A stretch of 62,790 nt of DNA from Bacteroidales bacterium. GTDB taxonomy: Bacteria > Bacteroidota > Bacteroidia > Bacteroidales > F082. A program made the position numbers and the translations under genes. Below are positions 39,380 to 47,711 of this stretch, one piece after another (the first letter of the stretch is position 1; each line of letters begins with the position of its first letter). The DNA lies in NCBI GenBank assembly GCA_017461665.1, contig JAFTXI010000004.1, positions 1 through 62,790 on the forward strand. The letters are read 5' to 3'. The notes below the pieces were generated by a model. That model had not been told where the DNA came from and searched no databases. It was given only the letters and a program-made list of their open reading frames with translations.

Positions 39380-40066
39380 ATGGAAATTAAAAAATCACCA
39401 AAGGCAAACCTTGAAGACAAGAAATTGACTTTTACGCTTGTTGGTTTAGTCATAACTCTTTTAATCGTTTGGCGCGTGTTCGAATATAAACGCTACGATT
39501 ACAAAGACGTTAGTACCTTTCAAACAACTGTCGAGGTTATAGAAGAAGAAATGGTTGAAATTACTAAACAAGAACAACCCAAAGTACAACCTCCACAACC
39601 AAAACCACAAGTCACTCAAATCGAAGTCGTCGACAACGAAGAAGAAATCGAAGACGAAATCGAAATCGACGCTGAAGTCTCACAAGACGAAGTAATCGAA
39701 GAGTACGACTACCAACCACCAGAGATCGAAGAAGAAGAAATCGTTGAAGCTGAAATCTTCAAAGTAGTAGAAGAAATGCCAGAATTCCCAGGCGGTTCAG
39801 CTAAGATGATGGAATATATCCAAAAAAATATGAAATACCCAATGATGGCCCGTGAATCAGATATCCAAGGTAGAGTGTTCGTTAACTTCGTCGTCGAACC
39901 AGACGGCTCAATCTCTAACGTAGCTGTCCTCCGTGGTATCGGTGGCGGTTGCGACGAAGAAGCTGTCAGAGTTGTTACCAGCATGCCTAAATGGAAACCA
40001 GGTAAACAACGTGGTAGCGCAGTACGTTGCTCCTTCACAGTGCCTATCATCTTTAAACTCCAGTAA
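39380..40066 (+). CDS. tonB: Energy transducer TonB
   Basis: Links the proton motive force (ExbB-ExbD, not in window) to outer-membrane receptors such as those at 7480 and 45216. The 228-residue product has one N-terminal helix (LTFTLVGLVITLLIVWRVF, about 16-34), a short Pro/Gln stretch (QEQPKVQPPQPKPQ), then a strongly acidic linker of Glu/Asp/Ile (about 80-130), and a TonB C-terminal domain (YPMMARESDIQGRVFVNFVV; DEEAVRVVTSMPKWKPGKQ). The acidic linker in place of long Pro/Lys repeats is common in Bacteroidetes TonB. A terminator follows. Confidence 0.92.
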   Translation: MEIKKSPKANLEDKKLTFTLVGLVITLLIVWRVFEYKRYDYKDVSTFQTTVEVIEEEMVEITKQEQPKVQPPQPKPQVTQIEVVDNEEEIEDEIEIDAEVSQDEVIEEYDYQPPEIEEEEIVEAEIFKVVEEMPEFPGGSAKMMEYIQKNMKYPMMARESDIQGRVFVNFVVEPDGSISNVAVLRGIGGGCDEEAVRVVTSMPKWKPGKQRGSAVRCSFTVPIIFKLQ

Positions 40067-40089
40067 AAACATAACATTCTACATAGTGT

Positions 40090-40117
40090 GAGTCACCTGC
40101 GGGTGGCTCTTTTTTTG
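40090..40117 (+). terminator. Terminator of tonB
   Basis: GAGTCACC-TGCG-GGTGGCTC stem-loop (one G-T pair) followed by eight T. Confidence 0.88.
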
Positions 40118-40163
40118 TGAATTAATTTATCAACCTTACTTATTTCATTTGCAAAAAATATCG

Positions 40164-40171
40164 TAAATTTG
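40164..40171 (+). promoter_or_regulatory. -7 promoter box before LytTR/TPR operon
   Basis: TAAATTTG ending 5 bases before the ATG at 40177; if used, the transcript would be leaderless or nearly so. Confidence 0.4.
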
Positions 40172-40176
40172 CAAAC

Positions 40177-41124
40177 ATGAGTGATATTACTGAAAAGAAA
40201 AAATATGCCCTTCGCTTCGGCAATAAAGAACTGCCGAATTTTTTAGTTACTAAAGAGAATATCAGAAAACTGATATTCTTTACAACTATATATTCTTTAG
40301 TATTTATTAATATCTTTAGACCGTTTAACTCCGACTCTTGGATACCCGGAATAAATACTCTTAACTACTTCCTCTATTCCTCCCTCATGGTACTCATAGG
40401 CTTGGCTCTTATCTCAGTAAGTCGCGTAATCATGTATTTCTTCGTGAAAAAAATCTCAATAGGATATTGGGAATACCTCATCTGGATACTATGCGAAATA
40501 ACAATACTCGCAGGCTTCTACGTCTTCATCGCGTACAAAGTCGGGTTCATAGATAACTATATAGAAGAAAATCAGGTGGAGATTTATGCAGTCGCCGTGT
40601 TCGATATATATAGAAAAGCAGTCGCTAATACAACTTGGATGCTGCTGATTCCTTATATAATTTCATACCTATATCTATATAACGAACATCTCGTACGTAA
40701 CGTGATTACAAAGCTAAACGAAAATGCTAATAATGAACACGTACAACCAGAACGTAAAGAGAATAGTCTTATTCATTTTAAAGACGATAGAAACGAGGTC
40801 CGCTTCAGCATAACGACAGATAAGATAGCTTATATTGAATCGTCGGATAATTATTGTAAGATAAAATATATCAATAATGATAAACTCCAGGATTTTATCA
40901 TAAGAACGTCGCTGAAAAAACTTCAAGAGGAATTGAAAGATACTTCTATTCAACGCTGCCAGCGCTCATATATGGTTAACTTTGAACATGTGGTCTCATT
41001 AAGAAGAGACAATAATGACATAAGTCTTGAGTTCGATGTGAAAGAAATAGGAGATATCCCTGTCTCAAAATCTTATAACGACAAAGTGGTGGAAGCCTTT
41101 GTTACTTACTCTAAACAAGGTTAA
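40177..41124 (+). CDS. Membrane-anchored LytTR DNA-binding regulator
   Basis: One-component regulator of 315 residues: four membrane helices (about 30-48, 62-85, 100-122, 147-167), a short linker, then a C-terminal LytTR domain (about 205-310; IAYIESSDNYCKIKYIN, IQRCQRSYMVNFEHVV). There is no receiver or kinase domain, so the membrane part would sense the signal directly. It is three bases before the TPR gene and shares its operon. The acidic or hydrophobic ligand is unknown. Confidence 0.88.
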   Translation: MSDITEKKKYALRFGNKELPNFLVTKENIRKLIFFTTIYSLVFINIFRPFNSDSWIPGINTLNYFLYSSLMVLIGLALISVSRVIMYFFVKKISIGYWEYLIWILCEITILAGFYVFIAYKVGFIDNYIEENQVEIYAVAVFDIYRKAVANTTWMLLIPYIISYLYLYNEHLVRNVITKLNENANNEHVQPERKENSLIHFKDDRNEVRFSITTDKIAYIESSDNYCKIKYINNDKLQDFIIRTSLKKLQEELKDTSIQRCQRSYMVNFEHVVSLRRDNNDISLEFDVKEIGDIPVSKSYNDKVVEAFVTYSKQG

Positions 41125-41127
41125 TTT

Positions 41128-43116
41128 ATGAAATCGCTGCGATACATAATCATATTTCTTTTTCTCCTCTTAGGATATGATTCGTATTCTCAACTCAATC
41201 ATAGACATTACATCTTGATGGGTCGCATCGATCTGTCGGAAGAAGATTACTCTAAGGCAATACAGAATTTTAATATGGCTATCATAGCCAAGCCAAACGA
41301 CTTCGAAGGATATTTCCTCAGAGGTATCGCGAAATACAGTCTCAACGACTTCACCGGCGCCGTCAACGATTTTACTAAAACTCTTGAGATACATCCTCTC
41401 TATGTGAGAGCCTATCATTACAGAGGCATCTCCAACGACCGACTCGGTAATTACGCCGACGCGAAAAAAGACTACAACCAAGCCATTAAACTCGACCCAT
41501 ACGACCCGGAACTGCATATAGCTCTCGGCTCTACAAAACTACATCTGAACGAATATCAAGACGCTGTGGCAAGCTTCGATACGGCTCTTATCATAAGCCC
41601 TAACAATGCTAACGCCTATATCAACAGAGGCGTGGCAAAACGTTATATGAATCAGTTGGACGAGGCTATAGAAGATCTTAACAAAGCAGTCTATTACGAT
41701 TTCTTTAATATCGAAGCTATTGTCAGACGCGGTATGATACAGATGGAACGCGAGAAATACAAAGAGGCTCTTGCCGATTTCAACAACGCTCTGAAAATGG
41801 ACGGCGATAACCCCATAATATATTTCAATAGGGGAACGGTGCATCTTAACATAGGTGATACATTGTTAGCTTTAAAAGATTATGAGAGAGTTAATAACTT
41901 GGACGAACGAAATGCTCTGACATATTTTAACAGAGCCATAATTTACAGCTTGCTGAAAGAAGATGACATTGCTCTCGCACTTTTTAACAAAGTCATCGAG
42001 ATAAACCCAGATAACATTTATGGATATTTTAACAGAGGAATATTGCATTATAAGATGAATGAACTGGATTTCGCTGAAGATGACTTTACAAAAGTTATAG
42101 AACTCTTCCCCGATTATATCGATGCATGGGTGAATCGTTCGGTGGTACGCTACGACAAAGGCGATATGAATGGCGCAGAAGCCGACAGATATAAGTCGAT
42201 GGAGATTATGAATCTTATAAGCGAAAACGAGAAAAATGTCGATTCGCTATACAAAGTCTATTCTTCTTTCATAGACCATGATAAGATTATCGCTTTCGAA
42301 TCGGATTTCTCTAATGGCGACAAAGGTGGAAAACTCGCGCAATATTCTTCTATCGACATCAAGCCTTTCGCTAATTTCATCGTCGCTGTGATTTCTTTCG
42401 ATGCTAAGGATGAGGAAAATAAAGACAAACGTTATTACTTAGACGCTACTTTAAGTCATATCAACGAAAACAAAAAACTCGGCGGCTTGAGTCTCGTTTA
42501 TAAAAAAGTCGATTTCTTCGATGATGACTACCAATCGCTGCTCAACGATTCCATCATCGAATCTGTAGGTGATAAGAAACTCGTTGCTTTTTTGAACGGT
42601 GTCTTGAATTACGAAATACATAATTATCAACATTCGGAAAACAACTTCCGTTCTTTGATTGACGATGATACTGTTGATATTTATTCGGCAATAAATATCG
42701 CGTCGTTGCAAAAAGAGAAAGCAGAGTTGTTCGTTTATAATCAGGATTATAACGATCCTATTATGATTAACTACAAGAAGAATCCAGATAAGAATACTGT
42801 AAAGAAACAAGAAAAACCCGATTATGGACAGGCGTTGGAGACTCTAACTTCTGTCTTGGAAAAAAATAAAAGTAATCCATTTATCTGGTATAATCTCGGA
42901 AATCTTCATTTGCAGATGCAGGAGTTTCAAAAAGCCGTCGATGATTATACCGAGGCTATTAAGTATGAAAAGAACTTAGCTGAGGCGTATTACAATAGAG
43001 GATTGACCTTGTTATATTTGGGAGAGAAAGAATTAGCCAACAGCGATTTGAGTAAGGCCGGCGAACTCGGTATCAAGGAAGCATATGCTGTGATGAAAAG
43101 ATTCTATAACAATTAA
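41128..43116 (+). CDS. TPR-repeat protein, exported
   Basis: Protein of 662 residues with a signal peptide (LRYIIIFLFLLLGYDSYSQ) and at least nine tetratricopeptide repeats in the N-terminal ~350 residues (for example AIQNFNMAIIAKPNDFEGYF, and A-V-N-D-F-T-K-T-L-E-I-H-P), a less regular middle region (about 370-560), and two further repeats at the C-terminus (NPFIWYNLGNLHLQMQEFQK). Such proteins are scaffolds in the periplasm of Bacteroidetes. Partners are unknown; the operon with a membrane LytTR regulator suggests a signalling or envelope-homeostasis role, which is inference. Confidence 0.87.
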   Translation: MKSLRYIIIFLFLLLGYDSYSQLNHRHYILMGRIDLSEEDYSKAIQNFNMAIIAKPNDFEGYFLRGIAKYSLNDFTGAVNDFTKTLEIHPLYVRAYHYRGISNDRLGNYADAKKDYNQAIKLDPYDPELHIALGSTKLHLNEYQDAVASFDTALIISPNNANAYINRGVAKRYMNQLDEAIEDLNKAVYYDFFNIEAIVRRGMIQMEREKYKEALADFNNALKMDGDNPIIYFNRGTVHLNIGDTLLALKDYERVNNLDERNALTYFNRAIIYSLLKEDDIALALFNKVIEINPDNIYGYFNRGILHYKMNELDFAEDDFTKVIELFPDYIDAWVNRSVVRYDKGDMNGAEADRYKSMEIMNLISENEKNVDSLYKVYSSFIDHDKIIAFESDFSNGDKGGKLAQYSSIDIKPFANFIVAVISFDAKDEENKDKRYYLDATLSHINENKKLGGLSLVYKKVDFFDDDYQSLLNDSIIESVGDKKLVAFLNGVLNYEIHNYQHSENNFRSLIDDDTVDIYSAINIASLQKEKAELFVYNQDYNDPIMINYKKNPDKNTVKKQEKPDYGQALETLTSVLEKNKSNPFIWYNLGNLHLQMQEFQKAVDDYTEAIKYEKNLAEAYYNRGLTLLYLGEKELANSDLSKAGELGIKEAYAVMKRFYNN

Positions 43117-43127
43117 TATATAGAATT

Positions 43128-43547
43128 ATGAAAAAGAAAATTTTAGTCGCAATCTTGATTGTTATTACTGTTTTAGCAATTATTTTTGTTATATGGAAAT
43201 TGTCACAGCCTAAGGAGTATGAGCCTGAGGTTATTTATCCCGAGGTCTTTGAGGCCGAGACGTACGATACAGACTTGATGATTGGACTCTGGCAGGCAGG
43301 CACTGTTTATTACAGATACAACGAAGATGGTACTGGAACCACATGGGACACAGCCGACGATGTGATGGAGTCGGAAGCAAGTAAGTTTACTTGGGAGGTT
43401 AAGAAGAACAGACTGACACACTATCATAAGATGGAGGTCAGCAGCGCTATAATCCCAAAGGTATATACTGTTAAGAAGTTAGACCTTGCCAACTTGGAAT
43501 ATCAAGACGACTTTAAGGTGAAGAGTGTGTTCGTTAAGGTAGAATAA
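43128..43547 (+). CDS. Small anchored protein of unknown function (lipocalin-like strand pattern)
   Basis: Product of 139 residues: an N-terminal helix (ILVAILIVITVLAIIFVIW, about 4-22), a short Glu/Pro linker, then a beta-rich domain with GLWQAGTVYYRYNEDGTGTTW and FTWEVKKNRLTHYH, a pattern like small lipocalin-type repeats. I do not recognise a named family. Last gene of the LytTR-TPR operon, 11 bases after the TPR gene. It meets the convergent transglutaminase-like gene with one base between stop codons. Confidence 0.75.
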   Translation: MKKKILVAILIVITVLAIIFVIWKLSQPKEYEPEVIYPEVFEAETYDTDLMIGLWQAGTVYYRYNEDGTGTTWDTADDVMESEASKFTWEVKKNRLTHYHKMEVSSAIIPKVYTVKKLDLANLEYQDDFKVKSVFVKVE

Positions 43548-43548
43548 G

Positions 43549-45183
43549 TTACTTGTTTATTTTAATAATCTTAGGCATCTTGTCTTTAAACTGAGGCATC
43601 GTCATGCCTATGGAAGCATTGATATAAGTCGGGTCGCAGACGTAATATCTTTTGCCTGCGTAAGAGAACATGTCGCCTTCGATATTAACGTTTTCTCCGA
43701 AGCAAACTGCCGTGGCAAGATGACCCTCGTATTGCAATCCAACGACTTTTGCGTCGGTGTAATTTGATACTAACCAGGCGAACAATGCCGAACGATCTTC
43801 GCAGTCGCTGTATGGATAGGCGATGACTTCTTCAGGATAGAAATATTTTTCGTAACCGAATTGCTGTTCGTCTGTCTTGTAATCGAAAGCTGTTTGTACG
43901 AAGTTCAGGATGATATCGATAAATTGAACAGGGGTGTATTGGCTTTTAAGTTCGTTGAGTTTATCGTTAAAGACTTGCTGAGCCTCGATGGAAATTGGTG
44001 ATACGAAGTAAATAGGGAAGATTGTCATCGGGACGTCGTTGAGATAAGCTACCTGCGAGCTGTTGAAAGGGAGTTCTATCTTTGAATCAATCTTGTTGAA
44101 CGACAATTCTCTTTTAAAATCACAGATTCCCATGTTTAATGTATTGTGAAAATCTAATCCGATCTGGTTCAGAACCTTGTCTTGTTCGTTATAGTCGTAT
44201 GTAAAAATACTCTCATTTGAATTGCCACCGCCGTAGATGGAATAATATTTCAGGTTCTCATCGCCCTCGTTGAACCGGAAGAAAGTATATGAATAAACCT
44301 CTTTGTTGTTGTCTAATGCAGCCAAGAGTGTCAATTTGTTTGAGTCTCTTCCTCTTGCTGTCTTAACTTTAAACCCACCTTCGTTGCGGAGCATATAGAA
44401 ATTAAACAAGACGCGGTTGTCTATGTCGGAGATAATGTTTTCCGACAGAGAGCGAAGTATGCAGAAATAACCCCATTCGTTGAGTCCCATTCCTTTGACG
44501 TATGTGTCGATTTGTTTCCATAAGTCGGAAGTAGCATCAGTGATTTTAGCCATTTCAATAAAATACTCGGCGACATCTTTTTCTTTTATGCCTTTGTTTT
44601 TTACGCGCAGCCTTTCATCGATAGTGAAATGCAATTCTTTTCCATAGAAATTCACATTGACATCTGAGTTGTTTGTGATATTGTTTTTTACGAAGGAAGA
44701 GAAATCGGATGTGAGTGTTATGTCTTTTACTCCTGAATCTGTCACTGCTTTTCTCACGACGTAGTTGTCTTCTCTTGGAGTGTAGTAGATACCGTCGCTG
44801 CTTTCAACGGTTCTTATATCGGATACTTGAGGCAGCATGTCAGTCTCTTTGTAAGTTATTTCATTAGAACTGATATTAGTGAGACCTGTTTTTTGGGTAA
44901 TAGGAGCCTCTTTGATTTTTGGCAGCGACATAGAGAGTTCCTGAGTTTTAAATTCCTCAAATAATGCCCATTCCTTACTCACGAAATCTGCGAACTCTGC
45001 GTTTGCCTTTGAGATGAAGTTGGAATATTCCTGTTCTAATTCAGATACAGCCTGCTGACCCTGCTGATTGAAATTAGATTGTTCTTCTTGTAGAGATTTA
45101 AGATACTTCTGATATTCGTCATCTTGAGAGTGAAGAGAGATTACAAAGAAAACGAAAAGCGACAATAATAAATATTTTTTCAT
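43549..45183 (-). CDS. Transglutaminase-like exported protein
   Basis: Protein of 544 residues with signal peptide (YLLLSLFVFFVISLHSQ), a Glu/Gln-rich coiled-coil stretch (25-75), a long middle region and a C-terminal papain-like core. The triad can be placed: C461 in SDCEDRSALF, H488 in YEGHLATAV, D517 in YYVCDPTY. This is the transglutaminase/protease-like family; whether it cross-links, cleaves or modifies peptides is open. It lies 32 bases downstream of a TonB receptor on the same strand, so the two are probably cotranscribed. Confidence 0.85.
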   Translation of the reverse strand: MKKYLLLSLFVFFVISLHSQDDEYQKYLKSLQEEQSNFNQQGQQAVSELEQEYSNFISKANAEFADFVSKEWALFEEFKTQELSMSLPKIKEAPITQKTGLTNISSNEITYKETDMLPQVSDIRTVESSDGIYYTPREDNYVVRKAVTDSGVKDITLTSDFSSFVKNNITNNSDVNVNFYGKELHFTIDERLRVKNKGIKEKDVAEYFIEMAKITDATSDLWKQIDTYVKGMGLNEWGYFCILRSLSENIISDIDNRVLFNFYMLRNEGGFKVKTARGRDSNKLTLLAALDNNKEVYSYTFFRFNEGDENLKYYSIYGGGNSNESIFTYDYNEQDKVLNQIGLDFHNTLNMGICDFKRELSFNKIDSKIELPFNSSQVAYLNDVPMTIFPIYFVSPISIEAQQVFNDKLNELKSQYTPVQFIDIILNFVQTAFDYKTDEQQFGYEKYFYPEEVIAYPYSDCEDRSALFAWLVSNYTDAKVVGLQYEGHLATAVCFGENVNIEGDMFSYAGKRYYVCDPTYINASIGMTMPQFKDKMPKIIKINK

Positions 45184-45215
45184 GATGATTTATTTAGTCG
45201 CAAATATAATGAATT

Positions 45216-47522
45216 TTATATTCCGAGTTTCAACCCAAGGAAGAATGTTCTTGGTAATCCTGGACCGTAGATATAACCTGCGTCACGGTCAGCGCCTTGG
45301 TCGAAGTCGTCTTGGTAAGAATTGAAGATATTTTTAACGCCAGCATTGAATTGTAAAGTGCTGTTGTTCGATACTTTAATATCGTAAGCAATTTTAATTC
45401 CCATGTCGAAGAAGTTCGGAGTTATCACCTCCTCATCTTCAGCAACATAGCCTGCGAAGTGTTGAACCAACATGCTTCCTGTGTAAGTTCCTGACAAGGC
45501 GATGTTTAAAGCGTCGAACATGGTGTAGTCCATGGTGAGGAATCCGTAGTGGTCAGGTGTTCTGAACATGCGAGTCTGAGGTCTGATGTTAGGATTCTCC
45601 GACCATGTCTCAGGTTCTTTGTAACGGCTTTGTTGGAATGTATATCCCAATTGCATGTTGAAGTCGCGGATTGGAGTATATGTAGCTTCCAAGTTAACAC
45701 CAGCGACGTAAGCGCCTGAGCCATTGGTGCGTTCCATCAAGAGGTTGCCTTGAGCATCTGTGCCGTTTTCTTTTAAGATGAAGACATCGTTCAATGTGGT
45801 GTAGAAACCTTCAGCCAAGATGTTTATTTCTCCGCCTTTTATGTTAGACGACCAGTTTATGGAGCCGCTGAAACTATTTGAATATTCTGGTTTTAAATCG
45901 GGGCTGAGAGAGATGATTGCTACTTCGCCACCAACTGCCATGATGTGTAAGTCTTCGTCGAAGGCTTGAGGAGCGCGATAACCTGATGAGTAGCTGAGAC
46001 GTCCGGTTAATGTCTCGGTGAAGACGTAACGGAAGTTGGCTCTCGGACTGATGACGACATTGTCGATGAGATTGTGTTTGTCAACCCTTGCGCCAATCAA
46101 CAGACCTATTCTTGAGTTCTTCCATTCATTCTGAGCAAAGACGCTGGCAATGTATATATCTTGAATTAAAGTTCTGTTATATGCCAATTGGATATCTTCC
46201 AACTTATTCACTGAATATTCCACTCCTGCTACAAATTCTGAAGGCATGAATATAAGCTTGTCGAAAGTCTGGTTATATTGACCACCTGTCACCCAACTGA
46301 AGTCGTTGGAAGTTCCGTATGCATTGATGTCGTATTGTGTTCCGTAATAAGTGTTGCGATCGACTTTCTGTAATGATGTGAAGAGGGAGAAACGTGTCTT
46401 GAGGTTTTTCGACATGAAGTCGTAGGTGAGACCACCGCCATGGATATAATGTTCGGCTTGTTCAGCCACCGTAACCTGATGAGGCATTTTTTGAATGCTG
46501 TCACCGCCTCTACGGAACTCGTGCATGATGTGATATTCTGCAGTAAGTTTTGCTTGGTTGGAGAAACGGTAGTAGGCGCGAAGTCCCAACGACGTTCCTT
46601 TAAGCATTCCGAGTTCGGTGTAGCCATCGCCATCGTGATCGTAGCCTTGTCTGTTTCGACTCATGCCGAAGATGTTGGCGCCGACTTTACGATTTGAAGA
46701 GACGAGTGCAGCGTTCATAGAGGTGACGTTGTCCCACGACTTACCGCCTATGAGTTGAGTGGTGTTGCTGATGTCTAAGGAGTTGCGTATTGGCTCGCGT
46801 GTTATGATGTTGACGACGCCGCCGATAGCGCTCGATCCGAAGATTGCCGAGCCGCCGCCTCTGATGATTTCAACGCGGTCAATCATGGAGACAGGAATCT
46901 GTTCTAATCCGTAAACGCCAGCTAACGAACTGAAGATAGGGCGACTGTCGATGAGAATCTGTGAATATTTTCCTTCCAAACCATTGATACGTACAGCATT
47001 GACACCGCAGTTCTGACAAGTGTTCTCTACACGAAGTCCAGGTTGGTAGTTGAGACCTTCGGCGAGGTTCACGGAGTTAGTGTTGGTGAAAATCTTAGGT
47101 GTCAAGACGTTGACGATGGTGGCAGCTTCCTTGCGATCTACTTCGTAACGATTTGCTGAGACAACGACGTCTTTCATTAAGACGGAGTTTTCTTCTAAGA
47201 TGAAATTTAATTCTAAGGAATTATTGGCTTTAAGAGTCACTTCCTGTTCGATGGTTTTATAACCCATGAAAGAAACTACTATGGTATGAGTTCCTACGGG
47301 AAGATGCTCGAGGAGGTAGTGTCCTGTTTCGTTGGTGGCGGTTCCGAGTGTAGTACCTTTTATATATACATTTACAAATGGCAGATGCTCGTGGTTGGAA
47401 GCGTCTAAAACGTGACCGTAAATATTGGCATCGGTTCTCTTCTGCGCCTGTGATGAGAGATTATTGATTATTAATAATGCACTTAAAATAAGTAAAAATT
47501 TGATGTTGAAAATTCTTGTCAT
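45216..47522 (-). CDS. TonB-dependent outer-membrane receptor
   Basis: Receptor of 768 residues: signal peptide (FLLILSALLIINNLSSQAQ), carboxypeptidase-D-like domain (GHVLDASNHEHLPFVNVYIK), plug with a Cys pair in ENTCQNCGVNAVRINGLEG (about 160-178), and the plug end FGSSAIGGVVNIITREP, then a barrel ending LPRTFFLGLKLGI. The CQNCG pair inside the plug marks a Bacteroidetes receptor subgroup; its ligand is not evident. No SusD partner is present, so polysaccharide uptake is unlikely; metal, cofactor or peptide import are options. A possible -7 box lies at 47553-47560. Confidence 0.9.
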   Translation of the reverse strand: MTRIFNIKFLLILSALLIINNLSSQAQKRTDANIYGHVLDASNHEHLPFVNVYIKGTTLGTATNETGHYLLEHLPVGTHTIVVSFMGYKTIEQEVTLKANNSLELNFILEENSVLMKDVVVSANRYEVDRKEAATIVNVLTPKIFTNTNSVNLAEGLNYQPGLRVENTCQNCGVNAVRINGLEGKYSQILIDSRPIFSSLAGVYGLEQIPVSMIDRVEIIRGGGSAIFGSSAIGGVVNIITREPIRNSLDISNTTQLIGGKSWDNVTSMNAALVSSNRKVGANIFGMSRNRQGYDHDGDGYTELGMLKGTSLGLRAYYRFSNQAKLTAEYHIMHEFRRGGDSIQKMPHQVTVAEQAEHYIHGGGLTYDFMSKNLKTRFSLFTSLQKVDRNTYYGTQYDINAYGTSNDFSWVTGGQYNQTFDKLIFMPSEFVAGVEYSVNKLEDIQLAYNRTLIQDIYIASVFAQNEWKNSRIGLLIGARVDKHNLIDNVVISPRANFRYVFTETLTGRLSYSSGYRAPQAFDEDLHIMAVGGEVAIISLSPDLKPEYSNSFSGSINWSSNIKGGEINILAEGFYTTLNDVFILKENGTDAQGNLLMERTNGSGAYVAGVNLEATYTPIRDFNMQLGYTFQQSRYKEPETWSENPNIRPQTRMFRTPDHYGFLTMDYTMFDALNIALSGTYTGSMLVQHFAGYVAEDEEVITPNFFDMGIKIAYDIKVSNNSTLQFNAGVKNIFNSYQDDFDQGADRDAGYIYGPGLPRTFFLGLKLGI

Positions 47523-47552
47523 TATGTTATGATTTTAGTTATTTTTTCTAGG

Positions 47553-47560
47553 CAAAATTA
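47553..47560 (-). promoter_or_regulatory. -7 promoter box of TonB receptor operon
   Basis: Minus strand TAATTTTG, 30 bases before the ATG at 47522. Confidence 0.4.
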
Positions 47561-47631
47561 GTATTTTTTTTGTGGTAAAAAAACTGACAATTTGTTGGTA
47601 TTAATTTTTTTAAAATAATGCTAAAATCTGC

Positions 47632-47662
47632 TTTGACTTATGCTTGTTTTTTGTTAACTTTG
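47632..47662 (+). promoter_or_regulatory. Promoter of T9SS cargo gene
   Basis: TTTG (47632-47635), exactly 19-base spacer, TAACTTTG (47655-47662): the best consensus match on this strand of the window. Confidence 0.65.
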
Positions 47663-47711
47663 TGCCGTAAAATTAATGAAAATAATGTTTAATCAATTTA
47701 TTAAAAAAAGT

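Noticed and set aside
47523-47711. Upstream region of the second TonB receptor checked for a cobalamin riboswitch
   Set aside because: Only about 190 AT-rich bases shared with a divergent promoter; no B12-box-like sequence was recognised.
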